From contig JAMXDE010000009.1 in the NCBI GenBank assembly GCA_026770025.1, positions 905,001-969,000 of the forward strand: a stretch of 64,000 nt of DNA. Reading direction: 5' to 3'. The position numbers were made by a program, and so were the translations under genes. Origin of the DNA: Craspedostauros australis (Eukaryota > Bacillariophyta > Bacillariophyceae > Mastogloiales > Achnanthaceae). How positions within the stretch are numbered: position 1 is the stretch's first letter; each line of letters begins with the position of its first letter. Below, in pieces: positions 41,201-51,146 of the stretch. The notes under the pieces were generated by a model. The model made no database searches. It was not told the DNA's origin and worked only from the letters and a program-made list of their open reading frames with translations.

Positions 41201-44200
41201 GATCCGTGCAGTCGTCCACGATCAGGGTCCAGTAGCGTTTATCTCCGAAGCTTATGTGTTTAGTGTAACTAATGTCAATGAAGAACCGTTCGCCGCGGCG
41301 AGTAGCTCTTGGAATGGTTGCCTTCGGAATATTCTTCACTCTTGCGTTCGCGACCGCGCAGTCGCGACACACCGGCATCTCGCCGATGATTTTCCATCCG
41401 TACTGAGCGGCCGTCCGCTTCATGGTCTCGAGTGGCGCGTGGCCGAGCATTCGGTGCAGGTTCACCGCGCTGATTTCCTTGGATGGATTCTTGACGATGG
41501 CTGTGCAAGCCTTGTCGTCGTCTGTTGGTATGATGGGATGCATCTGCACTCCCGTGATGAATCCGTTGGATGTGGGGAAGACTCGATCGAACACGATCTT
41601 CATTCCGGATCCGTTGATGATGTCCATCAGAATGCCGTTGTTACCAAGCTGGTAACCGTTGTACAGAGCCTTGTTCGTGGAGAAAAGGTTCACCGCCATT
41701 TTCGGTGTGTACTTCACGTCATCGAGCCGGATGATGTGGCCAGTGTTGTCTCGCTGCTTGACCTTCAAGCGAATGGATCCCATCTTGGGAGAGTCCAGTT
41801 TCGTGCTGTCTCCCACTTGGACGAAGGACTTGATGTGCCGCACGTTGAAGAGAGCGGCATCCGAGTTGACGATGTGACACGAAGCTCCGCTGTCGGCGAG
41901 CCAGGTGTCCTTGTTGACTTTGTCCTTGTACTTGGTGCTCAGCTTGTGGAGTTGCTCCACAGCTGCCGCAGCTATCTCGTCGTCGAAGCTGTCGTCGTCG
42001 TCGTCTTCGTGGACTCCATCTTCGTTGTATGGATGATGATGGTCTCCGTCATCCATATCGTCAGGTAGCTGTGCGTAGTCCGATGGAACCGTACTGTTCC
42101 GATGAGATCCTGTGGCTGGATCATATGGGTGGACGCGTGGTCGCTCGCGTAAGAGTACGCGCATACATCCTCCTAGGATGTAGTGAAGATCCGTTTCTGG
42201 GATCGTCTCTGTCTCGGCTGCTTCCAGTATGCGATTGATCACAACCGAATTGGCGAGAATCTCTTCAATCGATCTGAAGTTCTCGGATAGGATGGATCCC
42301 ATCATGTTGACCCATATCGGTCTGAGTACCCCTCGTTCGATTCCTGGGAACAGGCTCACTCCCGCTTCCATCACTGCATCGAAGATGAGTTGCTTCTGGA
42401 TCACCAATGCTGTCTCTGTTGCATATGGGACGGTGTCATGACGATGGAGGTAGTTGGATCTGTTGGGATCTTCGATTGGTGGGAAGTCGATATTCCCTGG
42501 GTAGACGACATGCTCGTTTGGATTGAAGCTGTCGTCTGGATGATTGCCGTCCTCGGATTCATCGCTGTCATCCTCATCGAAGATGCCCGATCTGTTGTTC
42601 CCCGCTGCTGGAGGAGGCGGCGCTGCGGCGCGGCGCGTTTCGCCTTGATTGATGAAGGTTCCCGTTCTCTCGTATCTCCCAATTTGAGGAGGAGGCAACT
42701 CGTCGCGGTTCGCCTCGTCGTCTTCATCTGCGCCGTCCTCGTCGGCGTCGTCGTCGTCATCGCTCATGGCCTCTTCGATGTCGCTATCATTGGCCTCGTC
42801 GTCCATCTCAGCTTCGTCGCCGTATGAACCGATCAGGTCGTGCGCGTTGAAGCAGCATTCGTAGCTCACTTCGCGTCTTGGATCCACCTCGTGGATGATT
42901 GGCTCCTCGCTGAGCCACTCCGGGATGATCTCATCATCCTGCACTTCGTCGTCACTCCCGACGTATTCGAAGTTATCGAAGAAGGAGTCTTCGATGTAGT
43001 CGTCGGACACCAACATGCAGAGCGGCATGTCCTTTGCTGAGAGTACCATCTCGTGCCCGCTCTTGTCGTGTCCTTGTGTTGCTGTGTTGGCCTGCTCGTC
43101 GGCCTTCTTCTTCTCGTTGAACTTCTTCTTTCGGCATTCCGCCTCGCGGTGTCCGAAGATGCCGCAGTAGTTGCACTTGCCCTTGAAGCCGCTTCCCTTG
43201 TTGCGCTTTCCGTTCATCTTGTTGTTGTTGTTGTTGTTTTTCTTGTTGTTCGATTTCTTGCGTTCTGGGCAATCGGCGGATCTGTGACCATACACGCCAC
43301 AGTTGTGACAAGTACCCTTGAAGTTACCGGTGCTTGTGAAGCCGGTGTCGTTGCTCTTCGTGTTACTGTCTTGGAAGTCGTCGACGTATGCTTTGCCTCC
43401 TCTGTGTGTGGCGTATGCAGTGCGGAGTACTCCTCTGATCGTGTTGATGGTGACCAGTTCCGGATTGAACGTGAGTTGGTGCTGGAAGTTCACGATGTGA
43501 GTTTTGTATTCGTTGCTCACCGTGCTGAGGATTTGCATGATCATTTCCTCGTCCGAGATCTCATACTTGACATCGTGGAGACGCGATTGTAGACTCTCGA
43601 GTTGCGTAATGTAGATGTCGGGGTCCGTGTCTCTCTTCATCTTTTCGTTGTTGAATTGGCGCTTGAGTTTGATCTTCGTCACCGCGTCGGATGGTCGGAA
43701 CTTCTCCGCGAGAACGTTCCACGCTGCGTGTGCGTCTCCTTCAGGGTAGTCGTCGGAGACGCATTGGTTGATGTATTGGATGGCCTGCTTGCCTTTTCCT
43801 TTCTCTGCATCCATCATGAGGATCAGATCGCTGAAGCAGTCGCATCCCAGTTCGTAGATCTCCTCCATCGCTTCCTTGTCTTCATTGGCGGCTGCCGCGA
43901 TCTCGCTCAATGTTGGCACCTTGGTCTTGCCCAACATCACGTCTCTCGTCTTCTGTGCACGAGCGTATGCCTTTGCTTGGGACTCCCATGCGCTGTAGTC
44001 TTCCTGTTCACCGCTGAACATTGGCGCCTTGATGCGTCGCTTGTTCACGTTGGCTGATGTCGCCATGTTGGTTCGTTGTTTCGTCGTTGGTGCGCTCGCG
44101 CCCTTGATTTCCGTCTGTTTCTGTGTTGTCACTTCTTCGATTTTCGCTTGTTGTTTCGCGAGGACTGATTTGCTCACAAATTCTCCTCCTGGTGGTGTCT

Positions 44201-44243
44201 CACTTTTCCCACCCTGTTTGGCTGTGCGAATGCTCTTCGTCAC
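38226..44243 (-). CDS. Copia gag-pol, second copy (fossil A, interrupted)
   Basis: Same polyprotein as the first copy, identical over the 2000 or so residues compared by eye, with the same domain order. Its gag beginning is separated from the rest by the inserted element at 44249-50837; the remaining gag beginning lies at 50838-51064. Broken by that one insertion, otherwise it looks whole. Confidence 0.9.
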   Translation of the reverse strand: MTKSIRTAKQGGKSETPPGGEFVSKSVLAKQQAKIEEVTTQKQTEIKGASAPTTKQRTNMATSANVNKRRIKAPMFSGEQEDYSAWESQAKAYARAQKTRDVMLGKTKVPTLSEIAAAANEDKEAMEEIYELGCDCFSDLILMMDAEKGKGKQAIQYINQCVSDDYPEGDAHAAWNVLAEKFRPSDAVTKIKLKRQFNNEKMKRDTDPDIYITQLESLQSRLHDVKYEISDEEMIMQILSTVSNEYKTHIVNFQHQLTFNPELVTINTIRGVLRTAYATHRGGKAYVDDFQDSNTKSNDTGFTSTGNFKGTCHNCGVYGHRSADCPERKKSNNKKNNNNNNKMNGKRNKGSGFKGKCNYCGIFGHREAECRKKKFNEKKKADEQANTATQGHDKSGHEMVLSAKDMPLCMLVSDDYIEDSFFDNFEYVGSDDEVQDDEIIPEWLSEEPIIHEVDPRREVSYECCFNAHDLIGSYGDEAEMDDEANDSDIEEAMSDDDDDADEDGADEDDEANRDELPPPQIGRYERTGTFINQGETRRAAAPPPPAAGNNRSGIFDEDDSDESEDGNHPDDSFNPNEHVVYPGNIDFPPIEDPNRSNYLHRHDTVPYATETALVIQKQLIFDAVMEAGVSLFPGIERGVLRPIWVNMMGSILSENFRSIEEILANSVVINRILEAAETETIPETDLHYILGGCMRVLLRERPRVHPYDPATGSHRNSTVPSDYAQLPDDMDDGDHHHPYNEDGVHEDDDDDSFDDEIAAAAVEQLHKLSTKYKDKVNKDTWLADSGASCHIVNSDAALFNVRHIKSFVQVGDSTKLDSPKMGSIRLKVKQRDNTGHIIRLDDVKYTPKMAVNLFSTNKALYNGYQLGNNGILMDIINGSGMKIVFDRVFPTSNGFITGVQMHPIIPTDDDKACTAIVKNPSKEISAVNLHRMLGHAPLETMKRTAAQYGWKIIGEMPVCRDCAVANARVKNIPKATIPRATRRGERFFIDISYTKHISFGDKRYWTLIVDDCTDHCWSFFLKNKSDQPGYIKRFVQTIKSQTGDQQITFRGDNSGENKSTEDILIDAGLNVKFEYTASNTPQQNGRVERKFAYLYTKIRSMLNGAQLDEEYRHGLWAAAASTATAIANITVAKNQKESPHRQFFSNDPPYADALRTFGEVGVVKTTYGGITAKLKNRGEEMVFIGYAHQHASGVYNMYRPSTKSLICSRDIKWLNQSYGQFRGWAPAPNISNETGTTDADGFTTIGRKGATPRTATRQTSEAKRVSFADSNRYYILSDSDDEDNENNGAVTQLIQNDEENRSESNHEDDEILPSGDEADDETGVTPPNTPARSTHDTLSRSPPSKPNKRDIARKERIRRHEARGRKGEVNPKTTAGKSIPRALRELADFNERGRKEEGYESDPSSNEASDELSDEMIDDSNNETTDDEEIEDENEEIEITHHSTTGLYGMNAIITESPAIDIGLSMQDENKEPEKHIEPTTFDGAFNHPDPIHRKGYRAAIKKEFDSMDTRKVYSKIKRDAIPRGRRCCKCKWVFKLKRDGTHRARLVACGYSQVAGVDFQEHYSPVIHDVTYRVMMVIMLIKKMDCALVDVVTAFLHGDLDEEIYMNCPNGMDHQPDEALTLHKPIYGLVQSARQWFKMLVSTLKNINFEQSAADPCLFYRKTNEGSMIVAIYVDDCFCCGDSKALETFLKDIQGSKFKVTIERGLGDYLSCNIELNHDKTRATLRQPHLIRHLIEEFGTKVEKMQRYGTPGTPGQIIVRPSEDNGLQKVGPEEHAEYRRGVGMLLFLIKHSRPDIANPVRELSKVLIGPTKAAMKEMYRIIKYVIDTKDYGLKIHPARPDDDGWDMELFCDSEYAGDKNTRISVGGFILYLCKVPILWRSKAQKAVTLSSSEAEYVALSEAAKEIFFVMQLLESVGVPVKTPIKVRVDNIGAIFIAKNPSTSQRSRHIDVRHHYVRNMVINKTIEIIFVKSEQTTSDGFTKNIKADLQREHEKSYLDTSRTFE

Positions 44244-44244
44244 A

Positions 44245-44248
44245 CCAG
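44245..44248. repeat. Left 4-bp target duplication of fossil B (CCAG)
   Basis: CCAG precedes the left LTR and recurs at 50838-50841 after the right LTR. The uninterrupted first copy of fossil A has a single CCAG at the matching place (near 37110). Confidence 0.8.
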
Positions 44249-44543
44249 AGAGCGAGTTTTAGGGTCAAACGAGTCGCGTAGCTCGTATTGGTCAAAGATT
44301 CTATGACCGTACAGTCACAAGCAACCGAGGCGGAATGTTTGTGGCTGAAACAACACAGGGGAAAAACAAACAAACAGAGCATGTGTCTTTGTTGGATTCA
44401 TGGCGTGCGGTCACAATCTGGTTCACAACAAGGAGTGTATCAGCAATACACCAACAACAAATAAGCAATAGAAGACTGTCATCTGTGTGCCTGCGAGTGC
44501 TTCATTTCGCGTCCTGAGCACGCAAGCAAGCCAGAATCATTCG
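44249..44543 (+). repeat. Left LTR of fossil B
   Basis: 295 bp, AGAGCGAGTTTTAGGGTC...CAGAATCATTCG, same as 50543-50837. Confidence 0.88.
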
Positions 44544-44697
44544 GTTTATCAGTTGCTTCGCTCTGCGATTTGGAACCAGTGACGGCAGGAGCGACGGCTC
44601 GCAGAAGTCAGGTCACTTGGGAGCTCAACGGACTCACGGATTGATCATCCAAGTGAGGGTGTCCAGCAGCGGCAGTACCGGCTGACCACCACACAGC

Positions 44698-46137
44698 ATG
44701 GCGATCACACTGACCCAGATCTTCACCTGGTTGGGGTTTGACTCGATTCCCCACCGCAACATCGTTCGCGACGACTTCGTGCCGCAGAACGTTGGACTCG
44801 AAGGGTTGCAACATGAGACAGCGGAAGCCATCGACACCGCTTGCAACCAGTACTCTCGCAGAGGTCAAGACGCCTTCCATGTCTCCAGAGCGACGAGGCG
44901 CCTGCTCATCGCCCTCATGTATTGGGTGCAAGACCAAGTGCGGTTGGATCTCGAGGTTGAGTTCGACGATGACACCACGCGTCAGGAATTCTTTTCCGAG
45001 ATACTGGAAGCGAAGGCACGGCACGACCGGCGCATCACACAGACGAAGAAGGGCGACAAGCTGTTGACGCACACCTTCTGTGTCCAGCTCAAGTCAGGCG
45101 CGCAATGGCGACGCTGGGTGGATGAACTGGTGAGCACTCTTGAGGCCATCATTGGTGCCAAAGGCATCCCACTCAGCTATGTCATCAGAGAGCAGGCGGA
45201 ACCATCCGACGAACCCGATCTCAGCTGGGAACACAACGCTCTCACGCTGGCGCCGCTGACCGGCGAAACCTATCGCCTGGACACAGCAACGGTGCACCGC
45301 ATCATCCTCCAGAACATCGCAGAGGATTCCGACGCGTACACCTACATCAAGCCATTCATCAGGGCGCGCGACGGCAGGCGTTGCTTCAAGGCACTGGCTG
45401 AAAGGTACGACAACCCAGCCAGCGTCGAGGCCAGGGTCACAGCCGCCAAGCAAGTCCTTCGCACCATTCGCTACAACAACGAGCGCCACCTGTCCTTCGA
45501 ACAGTACTCGGCCAAGCTGCAACGTGCAGTGGACGAACTTGACGACTGCGACCGACCGATGTATGACCAAGACATTGTTGACACCATCTTCCAGACAATC
45601 CAAGCACCGGGATTGCAGATGCTCAAGTCCACACTCAAGCTGGACTACAGCCGCAACCCAACCAATTACAAGACAGTCCTCTTGGAGTTTGCGAAGGAAA
45701 TACCTGAGCATTCAACCAGCATGCGGGGCAACCGACAAGTCGCTCAAACAACCTCCAACGGCCGCACCACATCGCAAGGATCACCACCAGCCGTGGGCGC
45801 CATCACAGCTGATGGATCCCTGTACATCGGCAAGTACAGTCCAAAGCAGTGGTTCAGCGCCGAGGTGCAGCAACACCGCGAAGAGATCCTGAAGGCCAGG
45901 GGCACGAAGCGCAACGGACGCGGAGGGAAGGGCAAGCAGAACCTCCAGCGACAGGTCCAGCAACTCAAGAGACAAGTGAGCCAACTCAAGTCATCCGCAT
46001 CCGCGCAACAGAAGCGCAATCACGATGCCAACGACGAGCCCGCCATGGATCGTGGGCAGCCAGCGTCCGATCGACACGACCAAGCTGGCACAGCATTTGG
46101 TGGAAGGGACTCCAAGCGACAGAACACCGGAAGCTGA
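44698..46137 (+). CDS. gag of fossil B
   Basis: 479 aa. Copia-type gag with the conserved helical block around FEQYSAKLQRAVDELDD, and a basic C-terminal tail (KRNGRGGKGKQN) with a predicted coiled coil (LQRQVQQLKRQVSQLKSS). No CCHC knuckle is seen, unlike fossil A. Confidence 0.8.
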   Translation: MAITLTQIFTWLGFDSIPHRNIVRDDFVPQNVGLEGLQHETAEAIDTACNQYSRRGQDAFHVSRATRRLLIALMYWVQDQVRLDLEVEFDDDTTRQEFFSEILEAKARHDRRITQTKKGDKLLTHTFCVQLKSGAQWRRWVDELVSTLEAIIGAKGIPLSYVIREQAEPSDEPDLSWEHNALTLAPLTGETYRLDTATVHRIILQNIAEDSDAYTYIKPFIRARDGRRCFKALAERYDNPASVEARVTAAKQVLRTIRYNNERHLSFEQYSAKLQRAVDELDDCDRPMYDQDIVDTIFQTIQAPGLQMLKSTLKLDYSRNPTNYKTVLLEFAKEIPEHSTSMRGNRQVAQTTSNGRTTSQGSPPAVGAITADGSLYIGKYSPKQWFSAEVQQHREEILKARGTKRNGRGGKGKQNLQRQVQQLKRQVSQLKSSASAQQKRNHDANDEPAMDRGQPASDRHDQAGTAFGGRDSKRQNTGS

Positions 46138-46161
46138 TGGTGTTGGCGAGAGTGCACGTTA

Positions 46162-49100
46162 GTGGTGATGTTCGGTATCTGGATTCGTAATCTAAGACGC
46201 TGTTACTCACATACCCAACGACACTCTTGCGAGTACACCAGTTGCATATCCGTGTTTCGTACGTCCCAAAGATCACGACGTGTTGGCACCATACATGCCA
46301 ACAATCCGCATGATGGCCATGAGGTACAGTCCAGGCTTGAACTGGACTCTCATGCCGACACCATTGTTGCCGGCCGACAGTGCGTGGTGCTACATTATAC
46401 TGACAGGTGCTGTGACGTGTCACCATACACTGACAGCTATGATCCAGTCAAAGATGTGCCCATAGTGACAGCCGCAACTGGATACACATCCGCAGCAGGC
46501 CGGCGGTACATACTCGTGTTCAACGAGGCATTGTCAATGCCAAGCCTCGACCACTCGTTGGTCAATCCAAACCAACTGCGGCACCATGGAGTTGACGTAC
46601 AGGACAACCCATACGCTGGGAAGCCCATGGTCATACGACATGACGAGCAGGGTTTTGCGGCGTGTCTGCAATCAGAGGGTACCACCATATACCTCGACAC
46701 ATGGAGGCCATCATCCGCAGATCTGAGCCAGCTACCACACATCGTACTGTCCAGCCCGACACCTTGGAACCCAGAACACGTCCGGTTCCCAATCATCCCA
46801 TACCACGAACAGGAAGAGATCGAGGTCCGAAACACGCATGCAGTTCGCTCATCCACCCACCACGCTGACATGGATAACCATTATGGATCCATCAATTGCC
46901 ATTTCAACCAACGGCTGATTCGGAGTGTGCGTGTGGATGAGAAGGCAATAGACCGCAAGCCTGCGGTGTCAACGGCGATGACGGACAACCCCGATGTCCA
47001 TATCCCTGGTCCCATCACAGAGGACGAGATCCAGGTACCGAGATCGTTCCTGTCGGCTGACCGGCACTCGAAGATGACGGCCGAAGAGCTCAGCGATCGG
47101 TGGCACCTCAGCCTCGAGCAAGCACGGCTTACTCTTCGGGCTACGACTCGGAACCTCGTGCGATCGGCGGTCATGCCGTTGGCTCGGCGCTACCGTGCCG
47201 ATCGCATGTACATCCCAAAGCGGATCCAGGGGATTATGGCAACGGATACGATGTATGCCCGATGTGAGGATCTACATGGGCACAAGTACTCGCAGATCTT
47301 CGCATCTCCTCAATTCTTCGTTGAGGCATACCACATGTTCCGGAAGTCGGAGGCACATGAGGCCCTCGACACCTTCGTCCGTGACTATGGGGCTCCGGAT
47401 ATACTCGTCGCAGACGGTGCGCCGGAGCAGGTTGGACCACACAGCCAATTCCGAAAACGATGTCGCAAGTACAACATCCAGTTGCATGTCACGGAAGTTG
47501 AGCGGCACAACCAGAACCCGGCGGAAGGTGTCATTCGTGAGTTGAGACGGCGGTGGTACAGGGTCATGTTCAGGACGAACTGTCCCAGACGATTGTGGAG
47601 CTACGGGTTGACCCACCTTGCTGCCATCATGCAGCGCACAGCCAGCAATGCAGGAGGCTTACAGGGACGCACACCGATTGAGCGGTTGACTGGCGAGACG
47701 CCGGACATTTCGGAGTACCTCGATTTTGGATTCTACGATCGAGTGTGGTTCAAGCCGAACGCGGGGCTGGGTGAAATACAGGTGGGGCGATTCCTTGGTG
47801 TGGCACGGACGACGGGATCGTTGATGTCATATTGGGTTTTGCCAGCGTCTGGCATTCCCATGGCGCGCACTACGGTGCAGCGGGTGACCACTGTTGAGAT
47901 GGGTGTCGATGCCCACAAGGAGAAATTCGTGGCATATGATGCTGCAATAGCTCGGCGTTTCAAAGAGGAGCGGCTGGCGGTCACGGGAGGGAGGCCGCAG
48001 CTTTCCGCATGGGCCGAGCTGAATGACGACGATCCCGACTTTGCGGCCGAGTTCTCCCGCACGTTCAGCAACGGGGACGTCGCGGAGGCCGATGACGCTT
48101 TCGACCCTGATACGTTCGATGGATACCTCAACATGGAGCTATCTATCGATCGCGGGGGAGAGTATCCGGAATTCGCTCGCGTCACAAAGCGGCTTCGCGA
48201 CAAGGACGGCAAACCCATTGGGACAGCGGCCACCAACCCAATCATGGATACACGGTTGTACGAAGTTGAGTTCAGCGACGGACACCGGCAATCCATGGCA
48301 GCAAACGTCATTGCGGAGAATTTATTCGCACAGATTGACGAAGAAGGCAACCGGCACGTGCTTATCGATGAGATCATCGATCATCGCAAGGATGCCAGTG
48401 CCATCACTCAGCAGAATGCCTTCATCACTGCCAAGAATGGAGTGAAGAGGCGCCGTGAAACAACCATTGGGTGGGATATTCTCATTCAGTGGAAAGACGG
48501 CAGCACGACGTGGAATGCATTGAAGGATGTCAAGGACTCATACCCAGTACAGCTGGCTGAGTATGCAGTGGACAATCGCATTTCAATGGAGCCAGCATTT
48601 GCTTGGTGGGTTCCCTTCGTGTTGAAGAAGCGCAAGCGAATTCTCGCGAAGGTCAAATCCAAGTATTGGGTTCGAACTCACAAGTATGGTGTTCGCGTGC
48701 CAAAGTCGGTGGAGGAAGCGAAGCAGGTCGACCGTGAAAACGGCAATACCCTGTGGTGGGATTCGATCATGAAGGAGATGAAGAACGTCAGGCCGGCATT
48801 CGAGGTGTTCGAGGGGGATCAATCTGACATACCCAACGGATACCAGGAGATCAAGTGCCACCTGATATTCGATGTGAAGCTCGGCGAGAATTTCAGACGC
48901 AAGGCCCGACTGGTCGCCGGGGGACACAAGACATCCACGCCATCATCGATCACATACTCCTCCGTCGTATCCAGAGATTCGGTTCGCATCGCATTGACCA
49001 TTGCGGCAATGAACGACCTGGATGTCATGGCATGCGACATTCAGAATGCCTACCTCACGGCAGATTGCCGCGAGAGAATCTGGACAAGAGCAGGACCAGA

Positions 49101-50379
49101 ATTCGCAGCTGAAGAAGGAAAGATCATGCTTGTGAAGAAGGCGCTTTACGGGTTGAAGTCATCCGGAGCTGCATTCAGGGCCAAACTGGCCGGCGTTCTG
49201 CATGATAGCGGATTCAGATCGTCGCAGGCAGATCCTGACGTATGGCTACGACCAGCAGCAAAGCCAGACGGATTCGAATACTATGAAATCGTGCTGTGCT
49301 ACGTCGACGATGTGATGGCAATCAGCCATCAACCCAAGCAAGTCATATCCAATATCTCAGCTGTGTTCAAGCTGAAAGGGGACAAAGTCGAGCCACCTGA
49401 TATGTACCTTGGAGCATCGCTCGACAAGAAGGCAAACGAGAACGGCACCATGTGCTGGCGCATTTCATCAGAGAAGTACTGCAAGGCGGCTATCGAGAAC
49501 GTGGAGTCAAAGCTGTCCGAAGAAGGTCTGCGACTACCATCGGGATGCAAGACACCATTCACATCTGGATATCATCCAGCTGAGGATACTACAGCAGAGC
49601 TCAAGGCAGATGGGCTACAACGATTCCAAGAGCTGATTGGTGTGCTGCGGTGGGCGATCGAGATCGGACGGGTCGACATCTTGCTCGAGGTCTCCCTCCT
49701 ATCTTCGTTCTTGGCGATGCCAAGGGTGGGACATCTACAGCAGGTGTATCACATCTTTGGATACCTCAAGAACACGAGCAAGCGCTCGATGTTGATGGAT
49801 CCAGACCACCCAAGGATTTCGGAGGATCGATTCCAATCGTTTGAATGGGAAGATTTCTACCGAGACGCCGAAGAGCAGATACCCACAAATGCACCCAAGC
49901 CCAGAGGAAACGTTGCTTCCACCCACTGCTTTGTGGATGCCAGTCACGCAGCAGACAAAGCAACCCGCAGGTCGCAGACAGGCATCTTGATCTTCATGAA
50001 TCGAGCGCCGGTCATGTGGTACAGCAAACGACAGAACTCAGTCGAAACATCCACGTTTGGTTCGGAGTTCACTGCAATGCGGCAAGCTGTGGAAATGGTA
50101 TCGTCTCTACGATACAAACTCAGGATGTTTGGCGTCCCGTTGGAGGGACCGACCAATATGTTCTGTGACAATGAAGCGGTGTACAAGAATGCATCGACAC
50201 CCCACTCCACACTCTCCAAGAAGCATCACAGCATATCATATCACCGGTGCAGGGAAGCTGTGGCAAGTGGGATCATTAGAGTCGCGAAAGAGGACACACT
50301 GACCAATCTGGCAGATGTGTTCACCAAGACCATGGCGGCCCCAAAACGGGAGACGCTTTTGGGTAGGTTTCTGTATTAA
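46162..50379 (+). CDS. pol of fossil B, with a chromodomain-like module
   Basis: About 1405 aa. Protease LELDSHADTIVAG (a DSHAD variant seen in stramenopile copia elements); integrase region with DTFVRDYGAPDILVADGAPEQ and RHNQNPAEGVIRELRR; then around residues 770-800 ILIQWKDGSTTWNALKDVKD, which reads like a chromodomain between integrase and RT; copia reverse transcriptase (LVKKALYGLKSSGAAFR, LCYVDDVMA); RNase H (FVDASHAADKATRRSQTG, TFGSEFTAMRQAVEMV). Confidence 0.88.
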   Translation: MVMFGIWIRNLRRCYSHTQRHSCEYTSCISVFRTSQRSRRVGTIHANNPHDGHEVQSRLELDSHADTIVAGRQCVVLHYTDRCCDVSPYTDSYDPVKDVPIVTAATGYTSAAGRRYILVFNEALSMPSLDHSLVNPNQLRHHGVDVQDNPYAGKPMVIRHDEQGFAACLQSEGTTIYLDTWRPSSADLSQLPHIVLSSPTPWNPEHVRFPIIPYHEQEEIEVRNTHAVRSSTHHADMDNHYGSINCHFNQRLIRSVRVDEKAIDRKPAVSTAMTDNPDVHIPGPITEDEIQVPRSFLSADRHSKMTAEELSDRWHLSLEQARLTLRATTRNLVRSAVMPLARRYRADRMYIPKRIQGIMATDTMYARCEDLHGHKYSQIFASPQFFVEAYHMFRKSEAHEALDTFVRDYGAPDILVADGAPEQVGPHSQFRKRCRKYNIQLHVTEVERHNQNPAEGVIRELRRRWYRVMFRTNCPRRLWSYGLTHLAAIMQRTASNAGGLQGRTPIERLTGETPDISEYLDFGFYDRVWFKPNAGLGEIQVGRFLGVARTTGSLMSYWVLPASGIPMARTTVQRVTTVEMGVDAHKEKFVAYDAAIARRFKEERLAVTGGRPQLSAWAELNDDDPDFAAEFSRTFSNGDVAEADDAFDPDTFDGYLNMELSIDRGGEYPEFARVTKRLRDKDGKPIGTAATNPIMDTRLYEVEFSDGHRQSMAANVIAENLFAQIDEEGNRHVLIDEIIDHRKDASAITQQNAFITAKNGVKRRRETTIGWDILIQWKDGSTTWNALKDVKDSYPVQLAEYAVDNRISMEPAFAWWVPFVLKKRKRILAKVKSKYWVRTHKYGVRVPKSVEEAKQVDRENGNTLWWDSIMKEMKNVRPAFEVFEGDQSDIPNGYQEIKCHLIFDVKLGENFRRKARLVAGGHKTSTPSSITYSSVVSRDSVRIALTIAAMNDLDVMACDIQNAYLTADCRERIWTRAGPEFAAEEGKIMLVKKALYGLKSSGAAFRAKLAGVLHDSGFRSSQADPDVWLRPAAKPDGFEYYEIVLCYVDDVMAISHQPKQVISNISAVFKLKGDKVEPPDMYLGASLDKKANENGTMCWRISSEKYCKAAIENVESKLSEEGLRLPSGCKTPFTSGYHPAEDTTAELKADGLQRFQELIGVLRWAIEIGRVDILLEVSLLSSFLAMPRVGHLQQVYHIFGYLKNTSKRSMLMDPDHPRISEDRFQSFEWEDFYRDAEEQIPTNAPKPRGNVASTHCFVDASHAADKATRRSQTGILIFMNRAPVMWYSKRQNSVETSTFGSEFTAMRQAVEMVSSLRYKLRMFGVPLEGPTNMFCDNEAVYKNASTPHSTLSKKHHSISYHRCREAVASGIIRVAKEDTLTNLADVFTKTMAAPKRETLLGRFLY

Positions 50380-50542
50380 CAGATAGCCATGGGGAGTTGC
50401 ATGAAGGGTAGCGAACGCGCGAGGTTTTTTGGGAGGCAAAATGCCGTTTTTCCTGCGCGCATACTACAACGATGAGGGGCGTTGTATAGGCACAGATGGC
50501 GGTCAGGCATACAGCCAGCATATGCCAATTCAACGAGGGGAC

Positions 50543-50837
50543 AGAGCGAGTTTTAGGGTCAAACGAGTCGCGTAGCTCGTATTGGTCAAAGATTCTATGA
50601 CCGTACAGTCACAAGCAACCGAGGCGGAATGTTTGTGGCTGAAACAACACAGGGGAAAAACAAACAAACAGAGCATGTGTCTTTGTTGGATTCATGGCGT
50701 GCGGTCACAATCTGGTTCACAACAAGGAGTGTATCAGCAATACACCAACAACAAATAAGCAATAGAAGACTGTCATCTGTGTGCCTGCGAGTGCTTCATT
50801 TCGCGTCCTGAGCACGCAAGCAAGCCAGAATCATTCG
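50543..50837 (+). repeat. Right LTR of fossil B
   Basis: Identical by eye to the left LTR over 295 bp. Followed by CCAG and then the remaining gag beginning of the second fossil A copy. Confidence 0.88.
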
Positions 50838-51146
50838 CCAGTCTCCTCTTGCTTGACCGTCTTGAGAATCCTCTTCTCCTCGCGGTGTAGTCTTGCAGAC
50901 CGTTCTTCTTCGGTCTCGTCGATCGCGCTTGCGTATGCGCCTGATAGGACAGTAGCCGCGGCTACTTCCTTCTCTTCTCGTGGTGGAGTCTCACTCGCAC
51001 CTTCTTCTCTCTTGATAGCCGGATTGGACAGAGGGATGTCTTTCAATTCCTCTTCCTCGCTCATTCAGCCTGCTGCTCTTGAATGATGTTCGTCTTCCTC
51101 GCACGATACGATTCGCGGGCTCGCCCTGATCTATTGTTTATAAACG

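Larger units (their letters stand above)
44249..50837 (+). mobile_element. Second copia-like element (fossil B) nested in fossil A
   Basis: 6,589 bp with two 295-bp LTRs (44249-44543 and 50543-50837) that look identical, so the insertion is very recent. LTR ends are AGAGCGAG...ATTCG rather than TG...CA, and the target duplication is 4 bp rather than the 5 bp usual for copia. gag (44698-46137) and pol (46162-50379) lie on the plus strand, opposite to fossil A. A purine-rich GAGGGGAC directly precedes the right LTR. It looks close to whole. Confidence 0.88.
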
